Part shown: piece by piece, positions 28,113-43,826 of the stretch
Layout: every line of letters starts with the position of its first letter
How positions within the stretch are numbered: position 1 is the first letter of the stretch
DNA from: Ecdyonurus torrentis
Taxonomy: Eukaryota > Arthropoda > Insecta > Ephemeroptera > Heptageniidae
Reading direction: 5' to 3'
DNA length: 64,000 nucleotides
Assembly: GCA_949318235.1 (NCBI GenBank)
Contig: OX439131.1
Coordinates: 33,394,930 to 33,458,929, forward strand
Program-made: the position numbers and the translations under genes
Notes under the pieces: generated by a model
The model's database searches: none
What the model was told of the DNA's origin: nothing
Seen by the model: only the letters and a program-made list of their open reading frames with translations

Positions 28113-31100
28113 ATGAGTTCTTTGGCGTTACTATTGCTGATGGTCAGCCAAGTATACCCTCATTGTTTGACCAGCTCCAGCTCAACTTCTACCAGTCAAC
28201 TGGACCCCCAAGCCTTACCGAATGCCCAGCGTGCCTTTAGTGCTGAGATGTTACGTCTGCTCGGGCAGAGAAATGCTGAAGATTCTAGCAAACCTGGCGA
28301 AAACCTCTTTTTCTCCCCTTACAGGTGAGCACCATTTTATCTTTGCAATTTATCATTTTTTACAATTTTATTTGTATCTCTAGCTGCTAGAACTTGCTTA
28401 AAATATTTATTTTATTTATAGAAAATTTAATTAGATAATGTATTGAGGGGCTTTTACAAGCTGTGGTAGCATATGAGTTGTATGTGTTAATTGTTACAAG
28501 AATATGTTATGATATAAAAATAAAAGTAAATTTTGTGTTGATCTACTACATCAAAATTTCAAAGAATTAAAGATATGAATGTTTGCTGTCCTAAATCATT
28601 TTCCTAAGATTGTATAATATTATGGAGATAGGATGTGAGTTAACTTCTATATAGTGTTGTATCTTTGAACCATCCATGTTACTAAATTTATGTAAGTCTA
28701 ATTACAATTACTTTAAGTAACGAAGTAATGAGATCTTTTAGATATAAATAACAAACAGGTTTATTTTATTTTCATCGTCTTTCCAAGTAGGAGTTTATTA
28801 GCCTCAATACTATTATACTTGGTTTTAATAAGTTGGTCTATAGACAGGAAAAAAACTTGATTAAAAATATGGACCATTGGTAATAATAACAAACTCTCAC
28901 TTAATTGATATTTAATACAAAAAATTATAATTTCATAAGAATTCTATAGCAATTCGTTATTCCTATAGTTGATGAAAGTCTTGTCCCAATCGTGAAACAC
29001 CAAAACATTAAATTTACATTTTTGATAGAAATTAATATAATATAATCAATAAATTCCTTTTTATGTAATAAATGTTATGTTCAACGATGGAAATGTGCAA
29101 AATTTATGAATAAAATAATTTTTATATGCCATTAACTTATGTTTCAGCACTTACATGGCACTGATGTTAGCATACTTTGGTGCTGCTAATCATACCGAAG
29201 ACGTACTGAAAAAGGGTCTTCATTTGGAAGGATTTGACAAGTCCAAGATCATGGCTGCGTACCAGATGGAGCGTTTCTTCCAGGTAATTTTAATATAGCA
29301 AGAAATATTATATATTGTTCTCACATGTTTTATAAGTGAGCTATAAAGTTCTAATATCTTTTTCATTAGTATAAAATATTTTATAACATAACTCGTAAAA
29401 AATTAGAATTATGAAAAACGGAAAAATTAATATTTAAATAAATTTAATATAATGAACAATTTAATCCGTATGTACAACGTAAATATTTTTTTTAGTTTAA
29501 CTCTGATGATAAATATATCACTAAAATGCGATGAATGACTTAATTATCTTATAAATTAATAATAAGCCATTTTTTCTAATACTTCAAGTTACTTAGCAGT
29601 AAATATTTGTAAATATTTGATTTAAGTTATATGTTAAGTTTAGTTTCAAAAATTGAAGAGACAGATTCAACATATTTACATCATGTGATGTTACTGTAAA
29701 CTACTACTTAGGGGTGTTATAAATATTTGTATAACGAAAGTGTTTATAAAAAAACTTGTTCTTGTTATATAGGGCTCCCGTGCATCAGTTGGCAACAGCG
29801 AAAGCTCTGAAGGCACGAGTTATGAACTCAGCTCCGCAAACAGACTGTACTTCCGTGAGAATCAACCTTTGAGAGAGTGCGTCACCGAGCTCTTCAAGGT
29901 ATTTTAATAAAAGGATAATTTATATTTAAGTTATACTTAAATTGTTGATTTTTATCTATTTTTATACACTTGGGCTTATGATATTAATGATATTATAATT
30001 TTATTTTAACTAGGACGAGATCCAAAGATTAGACTTCGAGACTAAGCCAGAGGAGTCAAGAGAGTCCATCAATGCGTGGGTGTCGGCTCAGACTAAAAAT
30101 CGCATCAATGATCTCTTACCTTCCGGAACCATCACTCCCATTACCAATGTTGTCCTCGTAAGTCAATCATACTTGTATAAATCGTTCAAATAAGACATTA
30201 TCATTTACCAATACTATTGATTACAAAATATATTTTCTATAGCATATAATATGTGCTCAAATATATTTGCACGAAATAATATATTTATTTGCATTTCATT
30301 TATTTTTGTTCATAGTGAATGATGTAAAAAGACTTTAAAATCAAATGATAAATATTCTAGTAATAGTAACAATTAATTTATAATCTTTTTTTAAATATTA
30401 ATGATAATTTTATGTGCAGGTAAACGCTGGTTACTTCAAGGGTCTGTGGCAGTCACAATTCCAGCCTGACAAGACAAAGAAAGCCGTATTCTATATGTCC
30501 TCCACCGAGCAAACTCTCGTCGATATGATGCGTCAGAAAGGAAACTTCAATCATGGTTCGTTTTATTTATTTATTTTGTACGTCATTAAATTTAAACATG
30601 TTAATAATATTTGTCTTTAAATGTCTATTGTCATTGTCAATAGGTTTCCTGGAGTTATTATTTTTAATTTACTGATTTAAGGAGAGTGTAACATTAAAAA
30701 TTTATACTCCCAATTTTCAGTTATTTTCGAAAATACTTTATTTATATACTTGACTTTTTAAATTTATAAACTAACGTCTTTCTTTGTTATACAGCTGTGT
30801 CACACGCTCTGGGAGCTCACTTACTGGAGATGCCTTACAAAGGTAACGATGTGAGCATGGTGATCCTACTTCCACCCTACCTTAACCAACTTGACGGTGG
30901 TCTGCAGCACTTGCTCCAACGTCTTACCCCTGAGGCTCTGCAAGAGGCCATGGAACCAGGTAGCATGGCTTCACGTGCTGTTGAAGTCGCTATTCCTAAG
31001 TTCACCGTTGAACACTCACTTGAACTGCAGCCCGTAAGTTCTAATTATTTCTCTCATTTGTATTATCGCGTTCAAGCATTTAAGTTTTTATATTAGTAGC

Positions 31101-31554
31101 ATTTTTTTTTTTTTTTTTTTTTTTTTTACTCTCCTTCTAAAAGACATGAATATAAGTTTATGAGATCAAAGAGAAAGTGAAATAAGCGAAAGTTATATTG
31201 TTTAATCAACCCACGTTTATTTATTTATTATTATTATTTTTAAAGGTGCTTCAAAAATTAGGACTTGGTGAGATTTTCTCTCCCTCTGCTGACCTGAGCG
31301 GGTTCAGTGACCCCGAGGCTACCAATGGATCTCGTCTCTTCTTGGATGGTGCGGTGCATAAGGCAAGACTCGAAGTCGATGAGAAAGGTTCCGTGGCTGC
31401 TGCCGCTACCGCACTTTTCTCATTCCGCTCCTCTAGACCGCTCGAACCCGAGCAATTCGTATGTGACCATCCATTTGTGTACCTTATTGTGGATAAATTA
31501 GGAGGTGGAAATATTCTCTTCGCGGGTATTTACCGTAATCCACGTAAGCAGTAA
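28113..31554 (+). CDS. Secreted serpin, Spn88Ea-like, 7 coding exons, 433 aa
   Basis: Coding exons 28113-28324 (acceptor at 28100), 29148-29283, 29773-29898, 30014-30157, 30420-30555, 30795-31033 and 31246-31554, all phase-consistent. Residues 1-16 form a signal peptide (hydrophobic LALLLLMV), so the protein enters the secretory pathway. Serpin landmarks include FFSPYS, the central VNAGYFKGLW, the breach segment PYKGNDVSMVILLP, and the C-terminal HPFVYLIVD and ILFAGIYRNP. The hinge at 374-387 (EVDEKGSVAAAATA) has small residues throughout, as in inhibitory serpins. The scissile region reads FSFRSSRP at 389-396; counting from the hinge puts Ser393 at P1 with Arg392 next to it, so a trypsin-like protease target is plausible. 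The loop and distal region resemble Drosophila Spn88Ea, a regulator of Toll signalling. Its immune role here is inference. At least one non-coding 5' exon must exist upstream. Confidence 0.88.
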
Positions 31555-32865
31555 AACTGCTTTAATATATAATATAACACTCTAACTCTAACTGACTTGA
31601 TTCGTCGTGCAATTTTAAAACATCGACATTTCATTCAGACTCATTCATTCCATTTTAAAATAATTATAACTGAGACTCTCTCACTTATTTGTCTTGACAT
31701 TAAAAAATTATAATCTTAAGATATAATTTTTTAAAATGATCTTTATAATTAATAATTTTTTATGTTGTTATGGAGTGTTTCATCATATAATTTTTCATGT
31801 CTCTCTTTTTTATTTAGTTGTCACAAATTTACTTGAAATATATAGGCAATAAAAAAATACAATAATTTATTTTAAACTTTGATCAAATTGTCATTCTTTA
31901 ATATATTTTATAACGATAATAATAGACTCACATTTTTACGTTGCTGGCTTAATTTCAACTAAATTACATATTGTGCAAAATTAAAATATAGCATTTAAAA
32001 AAAAAACTTCATTCATAATTATCATTACCAATTATGTCAATTGTATTATTAATTTAATTTTTGCACTTTTGATAGTTTTTCGTGACACTATTACTGTCAT
32101 GTATTATATTGTATTATATATAAAAAAAAATAGTATAATGTCTTTAAAAATAATGTAATGCACGGCTTTAGAAATGTTTGACAGTATTGTACAGACTGTA
32201 TAAAGACTATTGTAGTCTCTATTTAATAATATGATCTAAAACGATGTACACTTTTTTTTAAACGTACGTGTTTCACATTTCATAGTGCTCTATTTTTATA
32301 TTAATTTAATTTTAAAGATTCAGTAATAGCGCCGTGGTGTGTGATAAACGTATTGTATTATGTAATAAATTATAAATTAATTAAAAAAAAAGTTGTTTAA
32401 TTTTTATAAACCTTTTATAATTTTTTTATTAGAACATAGCCTATAGCAAAACAGTAAAAATTAACATATATAATTTTTGGTGAGATATATTAATATTAAT
32501 TATTGAGTTCCCATTATTTTTGTTATATCTAACAATACCAATTAAAAAATTGTGCCTGTATTAAGTTTAAAATAAAAAATAAAATCATAAAAAATTAAAA
32601 TAATATACTTGGATAATCTCATTAAATTTTTAAATGTATATTGTGCTATGCATTCATGTTTAAGTCAGTGCCATGTTGGATCACTCAATAACATGGGCTG
32701 GTATAGGAAAATGACTCATTTTGCGAATTCAAAAATACAAAGTAATATTTTTGAGAGCATTAATAGTTTTTAATAATATTAATATCAATAAATTTTTTTA
32801 AATAATTTTAGGTTTAATTATATAGCATCTCGTGTATGTGAGAAAAATAATGATAACAAATATAT
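31555..32865. other. Serpin 3' UTR and AT-rich spacer
   Basis: The first part is probably the serpin 3' UTR, with an AATAAA at 31848-31853. The remainder is AT-rich with no exon I can support. Confidence 0.5.
31848..31853 (+). other. Candidate polyadenylation signal of the serpin gene
   Basis: AATAAA about 290 bases after the serpin stop codon; another lies near 32360. Confidence 0.45.
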
Positions 32866-33154
32866 AAAGGCGTAGAACACCTTCAACAAAAAACATGTCT
32901 AATATCCTAACATACCTAAATATCAACGTTGATTTGGCCAGAGTCATTTGTTTCTAACTTATTTTCCATTTCTAAAATGGCAGCTGCGGGTTTGTGACGT
33001 CACAGATCGCCTGTTTCCGCGCGCGTGGACTAGTGAGCTGTGACGTCACAAACCCGCAGCTGTGATTTTGTGAATGGAAAATAAATTAGAAATCAATGAC
33101 TCCGGCCAAATCAACGTTGATATTCAGTTATGATTTATGGTGTTCTACGCCTTT
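32866..33154. mobile_element. Foldback element, family B, copy 1, with two CRE palindromes
   Basis: A 289 bp near-palindrome beginning AAAGGCGTAGAACACC and ending GGTGTTCTACGCCTTT. Both arms carry ATCAACGTTGAT, GGAAAATAA/TTATTTTCC, GCAGCTG and a perfect TGACGTCA (32995-33002 and 33041-33048). The loop of about 30 bases is GC-rich. The left arm has an extra segment missing from the right. A second, shortened copy is at 41169-41374. No coding capacity. Confidence 0.8.
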
Positions 33155-33394
33155 AACTGATTTCCCAAAGAAAATAGCCATAAACGAAGATTTTCCTATG
33201 CTGAGCAGTGTTGTTCATAGATCCAGTATGGCGTCAAAGCGCATTCAGTATGACGTCATGTGGATACCCACTAGATATTATAGCATGATATCAAATATTC
33301 AAGCTAATTTTCTAAGCTGTAAACTTAAATAGTTTATGGTTTAAAAATTACAAAACACATTATAATAAAAAAAATAAAAAAAAAAAAAAAAGCG

Positions 33395-33535
33395 CTAGAG
33401 TTCTTGAATAATTAAGTTGGTCTATAGATGGGTAGTTCCTCAATGATAAGGTTACACTACAGCATCAACTCCAGTGTAGGCCGTGGCTGTGTCTGCCGTC
33501 ACTATTTATACACACGCGGTACGCTGTTGCTGCTG
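33395..33535 (+). promoter_or_regulatory. Hsc70 core promoter with heat-shock-element-like dyad
   Basis: TTCTTGAA at 33401-33408 matches two inverted heat-shock-element units (TTCnnGAA) but lacks a clear third unit. A TATA-like TATTTATA is at 33503-33510, placing a start site near 33535. A second dyad, GAAACTTC at 33574-33581, falls in the transcribed leader. The transcription start is inferred from TATA spacing only. Confidence 0.5.
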
Positions 33536-33672
33536 GCGAAAAGTAAATCGAGTGAGCTATTCCCGGCACGAAAGAAACTTCGAGCACGCCTCGTGGTTGC
33601 CCATTTCTTGGCCCGGCGAACGCAGTTCATCTCAGTCGAACTTTAACCATCTTCCTGTTAATTTTACCACAG
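33536..33672 (+). other. Non-coding first exon (5' UTR) of Hsc70
   Basis: GC-richer stretch ending in a consensus donor (CCACAG|GTAAGT, exon end 33672). The coding exon downstream begins with an acceptor (TTTCCACAG) two bases before the ATG, so a non-coding first exon is required and this is the natural candidate. The 1.5 kb intron between them is AT-rich. The start is approximate. Confidence 0.6.
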
Positions 33673-35155
33673 GTAAGTGAATTTACCAATTTTTAATCAT
33701 AAAAATTGACTTTTCTGTTATTCTTAACTTTGTTTGATATATTTTCATATAAAATTTATTATATTTCATGCTCAACTATTTTTAATCTTATACGAAATGA
33801 GAGTTTGAAGTACTGGCGAGTATCTAATTTAATTTTAAATTTTATAACACTATAAAATATTTCTCAACATGTAAAATAAAAAGAGAAGTCAGTGCAACAT
33901 AAAGGATTAATTATTTCGTATGGCTTTCTTTGTTAACATTTCCGTCTATATATAAAAATAGAAATATAATGCGTCTGTCTATTTCTGCATAATATGTATA
34001 TAGCCATGTTAAGTCGGTCAATTGTCTTTGCTATACGTCTACGAAAAAAAATCCTCAGCAAAATAAAATCGTTTTAGTAAAATATATAAGAATCTGCATG
34101 CATGTTAATTATAAACACAATTATTATAAAAATTAATTTTATTAATGACGATATAATATGGGTGGGTGTAGTTATAATAATTTATAGTTGTGATTTATTT
34201 TATAAAAAAGAATACTCCCTATATACTCTCATTGTGTCAGCCCCCCTGGAGTGAATTGATGTATCTGTCTGACTGAGTGCATTGCAATTGAAATCACGAC
34301 ACGTTCACGCTTGACGTTGCATTTGTGTTTCGCGAGTCATTGATTGCAAAATTTATTATTGTATACCTGAATGCGGCATAATGTAGTATACAGATTTTTT
34401 TTTTTAATTGAAAATACTTTAGATTTTATAATTTAAGTGCTTTTTAATTAAGATGTAGTAATTAAGTTTGATTTTCCTCTTTAATTAAACATACATACAC
34501 AAAACTTTTTTCTATACGTTTTAAATTATAAAAAAATTATGGTGTACTGTATAACGTAAATAACAGTGAGCCTGTATCATATGCAACCCGCTCAGTTTAC
34601 GTGCAACAAAAGTTGCATAATTCAAAGGCTGCAATTATTAAAATTATTACTCTCCTTGTTTAAATATTGAGGTAAACTCACACTCACAAGTCAGTTAAAT
34701 TTGGATTCCGGATATATTTTAGATATATTTTTGACAGCAGCATTATTATTAAAAAAAAACAACAATTTTTTGATGCTAACTAGAACGCTTTTTTTAAATT
34801 ATTAAATTGTTTTTTTATTGTAACTCCAGTGTTGAAATTTATAGTATAATATTACCCTATTAATTTTTAATATTTAATAGATAAAAGATATAAAAAGTAT
34901 ACGTTTCCTCAATAGAATTTGTTGAAGTCAGTTTTTTATTTTTAATATTTTAATTTATTTATTTCATCATCATAACTCGGATCTTATAACGACAAATTAT
35001 TATTTTCGAGAAAACTAAATATCTCGTACTATATATATTAGTAAAAGTGATGCATATAATAATAGCATACTATTTTTCCATTTAAGGTGTGGCTTATTTG
35101 GAGGGTAAAAAATCAGTTCTTTAATTTTTGCATCGGGTTCTTGATTTCCACAGAT

Positions 35156-38635
<3,480 letters not shown>

Positions 38636-39462
38636 ATTTTACACACTTAATACATTCATGCATTTTCTAATTGATATAACAACACAATGATATTATTTTA
38701 GAAATTGCATTTAACATCTCTACAACTTAATCCAAAAATATTAATTACTGTAATTTGAGGTTATAACACAGTAGATGAAGAAAATTTTAATAACATTGTT
38801 ACAGCTTTCAGCTTAATAATCATATATTGAAATAAAATATTGAATAATCAAGCATTAGAAATTTTAATGTTTATGCAGAACTAAAATGGACCAATGAACA
38901 ATTTAAAAAATAAATAAAACTAATTAATTTTAGTACATAAAAAATGATTTGTATTATTTTTAAAAAACATCCCTCTAACTAAATTTACAATGATTGTTTC
39001 TTCAAGTTTTAGTTAACATGGAATATAAACTTATTTTACCAGCCTGCTGATAGTATGAAAAACAATGAGATAACTGGAACACAAAATATTAGATAGTATC
39101 ATCACTATAATTAAAAATGTAGTAAAATATAATAATATTAGTCTCAACTGTTAATTTAAAGATGGAAACAAAAGAAGAAAATATGGATAAACTTAATTAT
39201 TGGTGGGCCATCGTCAAGTCTGTTTTAATAAAGAACCATTATTACTTTGTTAGATTCTTTTTTTTTTTTTCTTCTTCCAAGTTTTAGGGAAAGAGGTATA
39301 GATAGAGTGATTGCTTTTTAATAGAACAAGGATCAAAATTTAATTGTCAAAAGTATTTAGAACTTTCAAGTAGTTTATATTATTATTATATTGCATATAG
39401 TAATGAAATGCAAATTGATATAGCAAGAAAAATAAATATTAGGAAAATTTGTCTATGCAATA

Positions 39463-39627
39463 ATTAATCATTAAAAGATTTGATAGAAAAACACATAGAT
39501 AAGAAAAATTGGGGAATAAGATATTTTTTCTACCACAGCGTCCCTGTTAGTGTAAGTTCATACTACCTCCCATAATTTTTCCTAATCTATCTGCAAGTTT
39601 TTCTATTAAATCTAATAATGATAATTA
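39463..39627. mobile_element. Foldback element, family K, copy 1
   Basis: Left arm AAAAGATTTGATAGAAAAAC and right arm GTTTTTCTATTAAATCT form an imperfect inverted repeat, with an inner CACAGCGTCCCTGTTAG segment. A second copy at 55131-55329 shares both arms and the middle. Confidence 0.6.
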
Positions 39628-40021
39628 AATCATAATAAAAAGCAAAAGCAAGCTTAATTGAAGGAAGGTAGGGCAAGGATTTGCAATTCTCTATGCAAGT
39701 TAAAATTTTTTTGTAGGAGGTTGAAAACATAAAATTACTTATTAACAGAACTTGGTACTTCTCTCTTGTACCCCAGTTTCAGGTTTGTCAAAATTGTTTG
39801 AAAATGCATATTAGACATAACAATATTTTCTTTTTTCCTCAAGCAGCAATTAAGTTTCTTATTATTTATTGCAATCTTGTTATTAAAAACAAACGTATAT
39901 TTAAAACATCAGATAAGTGAATCTTAATTCAGATATTAAATAAACATATTATTATTTTTAAAATGCCAGCATTTTTTTTAAGGTGAAAAGGCATATATTT
40001 TAGCATATTATTATTTACATT

Positions 40022-40143
40022 AATGATGTTTGTAAGTCCTGTTTTTTTGACTCCAAACCACAAAAAAATGGCGATCACCCAATGCTTTTTAAATGGAAGT
40101 GTGCATTTTTTGGAGCAAGGGAATAGGGTTTACGAACATCATT
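40022..40143. mobile_element. Foldback element, family C, copy 1 (diverged)
   Basis: Begins AATGATGTTTGTAAGTCCT and ends AGGGTTTACGAACATCATT, an imperfect inverted repeat of about 120 bp. The better-preserved relative is at 48105-48214. Confidence 0.6.
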
Positions 40144-40388
40144 ATTGTTTAAATTTAACCCTGTACATGAAATATTAATTAATGAATATTTATGTATGAA
40201 TGTTTTATTTAAGCTGTAAGAATACTGAATATTTTGAGCTATCAATAACTTATGTTATGGAAGTTGTGATAGTAAAAAAAAAAAAAAAAAAAAAAAAAAG
40301 ATGATTAAATGAATGTTTTTGATAATAAGTAGTTTCACTGTTAATTAAAAAGAAAGGTTTGTTCACTTCACAATAAATGTAGTTGAGT

Positions 40389-43300
40389 TTATGGTGCTGT
40401 TCCAACACAAGTAAGGTTATGACCAGTAAAATGCAAGGCTAGCACTGCAATAGTACCTGTGGCATATGACGCCATACACGTACGACTTTCTTTAGTTAAG
40501 TCCCACACAGAAATTGTACCATCAGGTGATGAGGCAGCTAAATTAGAACAATCTTTACTCCAAACTATTTGTGTTGTACCATATGGAGATGCTGTCAGTT
40601 CTAGACGACATGATCCTTGTGCTAAATCCCAGATTTTTATTACTGGTTCAAAACCTGAAATAATACATTAACACATTAGTGAGTTAACTACTCTGTGATT
40701 ATGATTATTTTGTACCAGTATACGTACCACCAGAGGCAACAGATTTTCCATCAGGACTGAAAGAGATGCTCCTGATTCCAGCCCTATGACCACTGAAAAG
40801 ACGCACCAGACGACCTTCGTTTGTTGCCCACAGTCTTACAGTAGAATCTCGAGAACCACTAGCCAAGTACAGGCCATTGGGATGAAAGCTTGAACACTGA
40901 ATAGAAAAGGAATCAAATGCTTAACGGGATCCTGGCCTCAAAACATTAAATCAGAAACGGAAAATTCATGAGATGGGAACTCAACTCTTCTGTACCCTCA
41001 AAAAACTATTAACCTGTTCTTGACAGTTTTTCGCTTATCCCATAATTTTCAGCACAAAATATGATGTGCTCCATTGTGAACAGGTTAAGCAGGCAACTTT
41101 TTGAATTTATGATGTCACAAAATCCAGGTCTGCAATATAAATTGTAACACAGGTGACATACAGTACTTAAAGGCATAGAACACCTTGAACAAAAAACTTG
41201 CCTAATATCCTCACATACCTAAATATCAATGTTAATTTGATCTGAGCCATTGATTTCTAATTTATTTTCCATTTACAAAATGACAGCTGCGTGTTTGTGA
41301 CGTCACAGCTCACTAGTCCATGCGCACGGAAACAAAATTATACATGTTTTTTGTTCAAGATGTACTACACCTTTCATAAAATTTCTAATCATGTGAATGT
41401 ACAGAAGGGTTAAGAGGCATACTGTGCGTATGTATAATAATCGCATCTCGTTATTTATCATTGTGGGGAATTTTTTCTTGATACCAGGATCTCTTTATTT
41501 ATTATATATATATTTTTTACCTAAAATACTATTGATTACTATTACAATTGATACAACGTAAGTCACACTATAAAATTTCTTACCAAAACTGGCTGAGTAT
41601 GTGCAGCAAAAGTACGTAGGGGAAACGCAAACTCAGGACTCCATAACTTGAGACTCAGATCAGATGATCCACTGGCAAAATATGTATTGAGAGGTGAAAC
41701 TGCAAGGCTATTTACTGTTCCCATGTGACCTCTGCAATAGAGAACAGTTTAAAACATGTCCTTAATTTTTAAGTACAGTAACGTTAATTTGCTTACTTGT
41801 AAGTGGCAGCACAAGTAAAAGACTCTGAGGGCCATAGCTTGATGTTATGATCAACAGAGCCTGAAATGACTGCCTTGCTGTCAATCCAGTCTACCGAAGT
41901 GACTGGTCCTGAATGTCCGAGCAACTTCTGTGAGCTGAGACCAGAGGCAAGACAGTCCTGAGTGAGACTCCACACCTCCACTGCACCACACTCTGAGCCT
42001 GTGCTTAGCAAGTTGGCTTTGTCACCCAAGGCACCACATGCGACACTAAAATAAAAATATCACAGTATAAAAGATTGGTAGGACAAATTAGTTAATTGAT
42101 CAATTTTTACATGGCATGTACACTTGATTGCGATAATATATTTAACTATATTCAAACACTCAAGCTAAATTTGTAATGTTATCCTTATGATAAAAAAAAA
42201 TGTGTTGAATTTGAACGGTAAAATATACAATCAAAATTGTGTGTACTGTAAATGGAAGTATAAAAAACATTCAAAGAAATTCTGAGTTCCAAATTAAATA
42301 TGACTCACGGATGTCCCTCACAGTTCATGACACAGAAAATTCTAAGTGGTGTTGGCATTAAAGGACCCTCATGTGTTGCCGTGATTGCAGCTTCTAATGC
42401 TGCCACATCTGCATCATCAGTTTCCTCTGATGTGGATGTACTTTCTTGTTCTAATGTGGTTTCCATTGGCTCAGATATCCTTTTGTATCTAGACCAAACG
42501 TCTTCTACCTCTTCTGTGTTTCCGTAACCAGGGCCAACAAACTGAACCCACTGCGCTATGACCTGTAGGTAAGAACATATAATTTCATTATCATTAAGTT
42601 ATTTATTCTTCCACTGATATGGTGTAATATTTTACCTGCAGTAAAAGTGCGAGATTATTAGCAGCTAGAAAACTCTGCAGCAAAACAAGAGAAGGTTGCG
42701 ATGCCGTCACTAAAGTACGTCCAGCTCTGTAAAATAATTCACAGCATTGTTAAGGTTATGGTACTTTTATCAACTTAACATTTAAACTTATTACCTGAAG
42801 CGTACAATGCTTGGTCTAGTAAGAATTTCAGAACAAGTTCCTGCTCCAATAATTTCATCCAAAAGTTCGTCAGATTGAACTGAAGGAGCATAGTGTCGTT
42901 TGAGGAATTTCAAAGCTCCAATTCTACTTGCTCCAATAGCAACAGCTTCTAAATACATTTGTGATAAAACTACTGGAACTAGTTGGTTTAATTCTTTATT
43001 TGCGTGTTGTGGTAGTCCACTTAACCATGTCTTAAACCTGCAAGAATGAAAAATATAGGCATATAAATTTTATAAAGTTTAGTATGTATGAATAATGGTC
43101 AAGTTATTTAATGGTTCCAGGAACTATACATATAGCTACTTCCACTTATTTTACCTTGAGAGCTGATTATCAAGAGTGGATAGATCTGGTCCCATACTAT
43201 TTAAACAAATCACATTTTCTTGAGCTATTGCTGACTTTAATTCTTCGTCTTGAACGAGCTCTTGAAGGGATATCCCACGGGAAAACTCAGAGCGACGAAA

Positions 43301-43550
43301 TGTTACTTCAGCAGACTAAAACAAATAGAAATTCTTGTATTCATCGCCTATAGAATCTTAAATACATATGAAATAGAAATAATCTACATACAAACAAAAC
43401 ATTTACATATATATGCATACAAAATCAAAGTGATACATACAAAGGCCGGTTTGTATGCTTATCAGTTGAATTTATAATTACCGTATAATTTCTTCTCTTT
43501 AGATATGAAGAAACAGCAGATTTTAAGTTTTCATGTCTATTCTTCTTCAT
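40389..43550 (-). CDS. TAF5L: TAF5L/Wda-type SAGA complex subunit with WD40 domain, 9 exons, 549 aa
   Basis: Exons in transcript order: 43482-43550, 43155-43315, 42795-43037, 42636-42726, 42309-42562, 41797-42045, 41584-41731, 40728-40896 and 40389-40654, phase-consistent (1650 nt). The N-terminus (MKKNRHENLKSAVSSYLKRR) strongly resembles TAF5L and is LisH-like. Residues about 70-190 match the TAF5-type N-terminal helical domain. A Glu/Ser/Thr-rich linker (about 215-245) follows. From about 268 to the end come six or more WD40 repeats, with GHSGPVTSVDW, GHMGTVNSL, IKLW, LKLW, VRLW, IKIW and SVWDL motifs. TAF5L (Drosophila will decrease acetylation) is a structural subunit of the SAGA histone acetyltransferase coactivator. 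General TAF5 is the alternative but is much longer and starts differently. It is transcribed divergently from RFC4. Two foldback elements lie in its introns. Confidence 0.85.
41169..41374. mobile_element. Foldback element, family B, copy 2 (right arm internally deleted)
   Basis: Begins AAAGGCATAGAACACCTTGA like copy 1 and runs through GACAGCTGCGTGTTTGTGACG with a perfect TGACGTCA at 41298-41305. It then continues into a loop that reads as the reverse complement of the copy 1 loop (CTCACTAGTCCA). Most of the second arm is missing before the terminal ACACCTTT. It lies in a TAF5L intron. Confidence 0.75.
42116..42250. mobile_element. Foldback element, family J, copy 2
   Basis: Left end TGTACACTTGATTGCGATAA pairs imperfectly with the right end AATTGTGTGTACTGTA. 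The inner sequence matches the copy in the zinc-finger gene at 9916-10045. It lies in a TAF5L intron. Confidence 0.5.
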
Positions 43551-43826
43551 TTTTTTTAACGAAACAACATAAAATTACTTTATTTTGGCACACTTATCAA
43601 GAAGTTAATTTTTATTATTTGCAAATGACAACAAATATCAGCTGGAAAAATGCATGTGGCGACATCAAGAGATAGTGGAGAGAACATGAACTTTTAAATA
43701 GCGGGAGATTTTACCGCCAATCAGCTGGAAAGGAAGCAAAGCAAAACGAAGATAAATAAGTTTTGTGTGCTTAAATTTGTGAAAATAATATTTTATAGGC
43801 AATTTATTCGGCGTTGAATTATTAAA
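43551..43826. promoter_or_regulatory. Shared divergent promoter of TAF5L and RFC4
   Basis: Only 276 bases separate the two start codons, which point away from each other. The stretch holds GCGGGAGA at 43701-43708 and TTACCGCCAA at 43711-43720. The latter is, on the minus strand, TTGGCGGTAA, one base off the E2F consensus, and its last bases continue into a CCAAT box (CCAATCAG). E2F control of replication-factor genes is well established; its use here is inferred. No TATA box is evident. Confidence 0.6.

Larger units (their letters stand above)
38636..40388. other. Convergent intergenic region between Hsc70 and TAF5L
   Basis: Holds the Hsc70 3' UTR with AATAAA at 38831-38836 and, for the opposite gene, a TTTATT (AATAAA on the minus strand) at 40204-40209, about 180 bases after the TAF5L stop. 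Two foldback elements (39463-39627 and 40022-40143) lie between. No exon seen. Confidence 0.6.
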
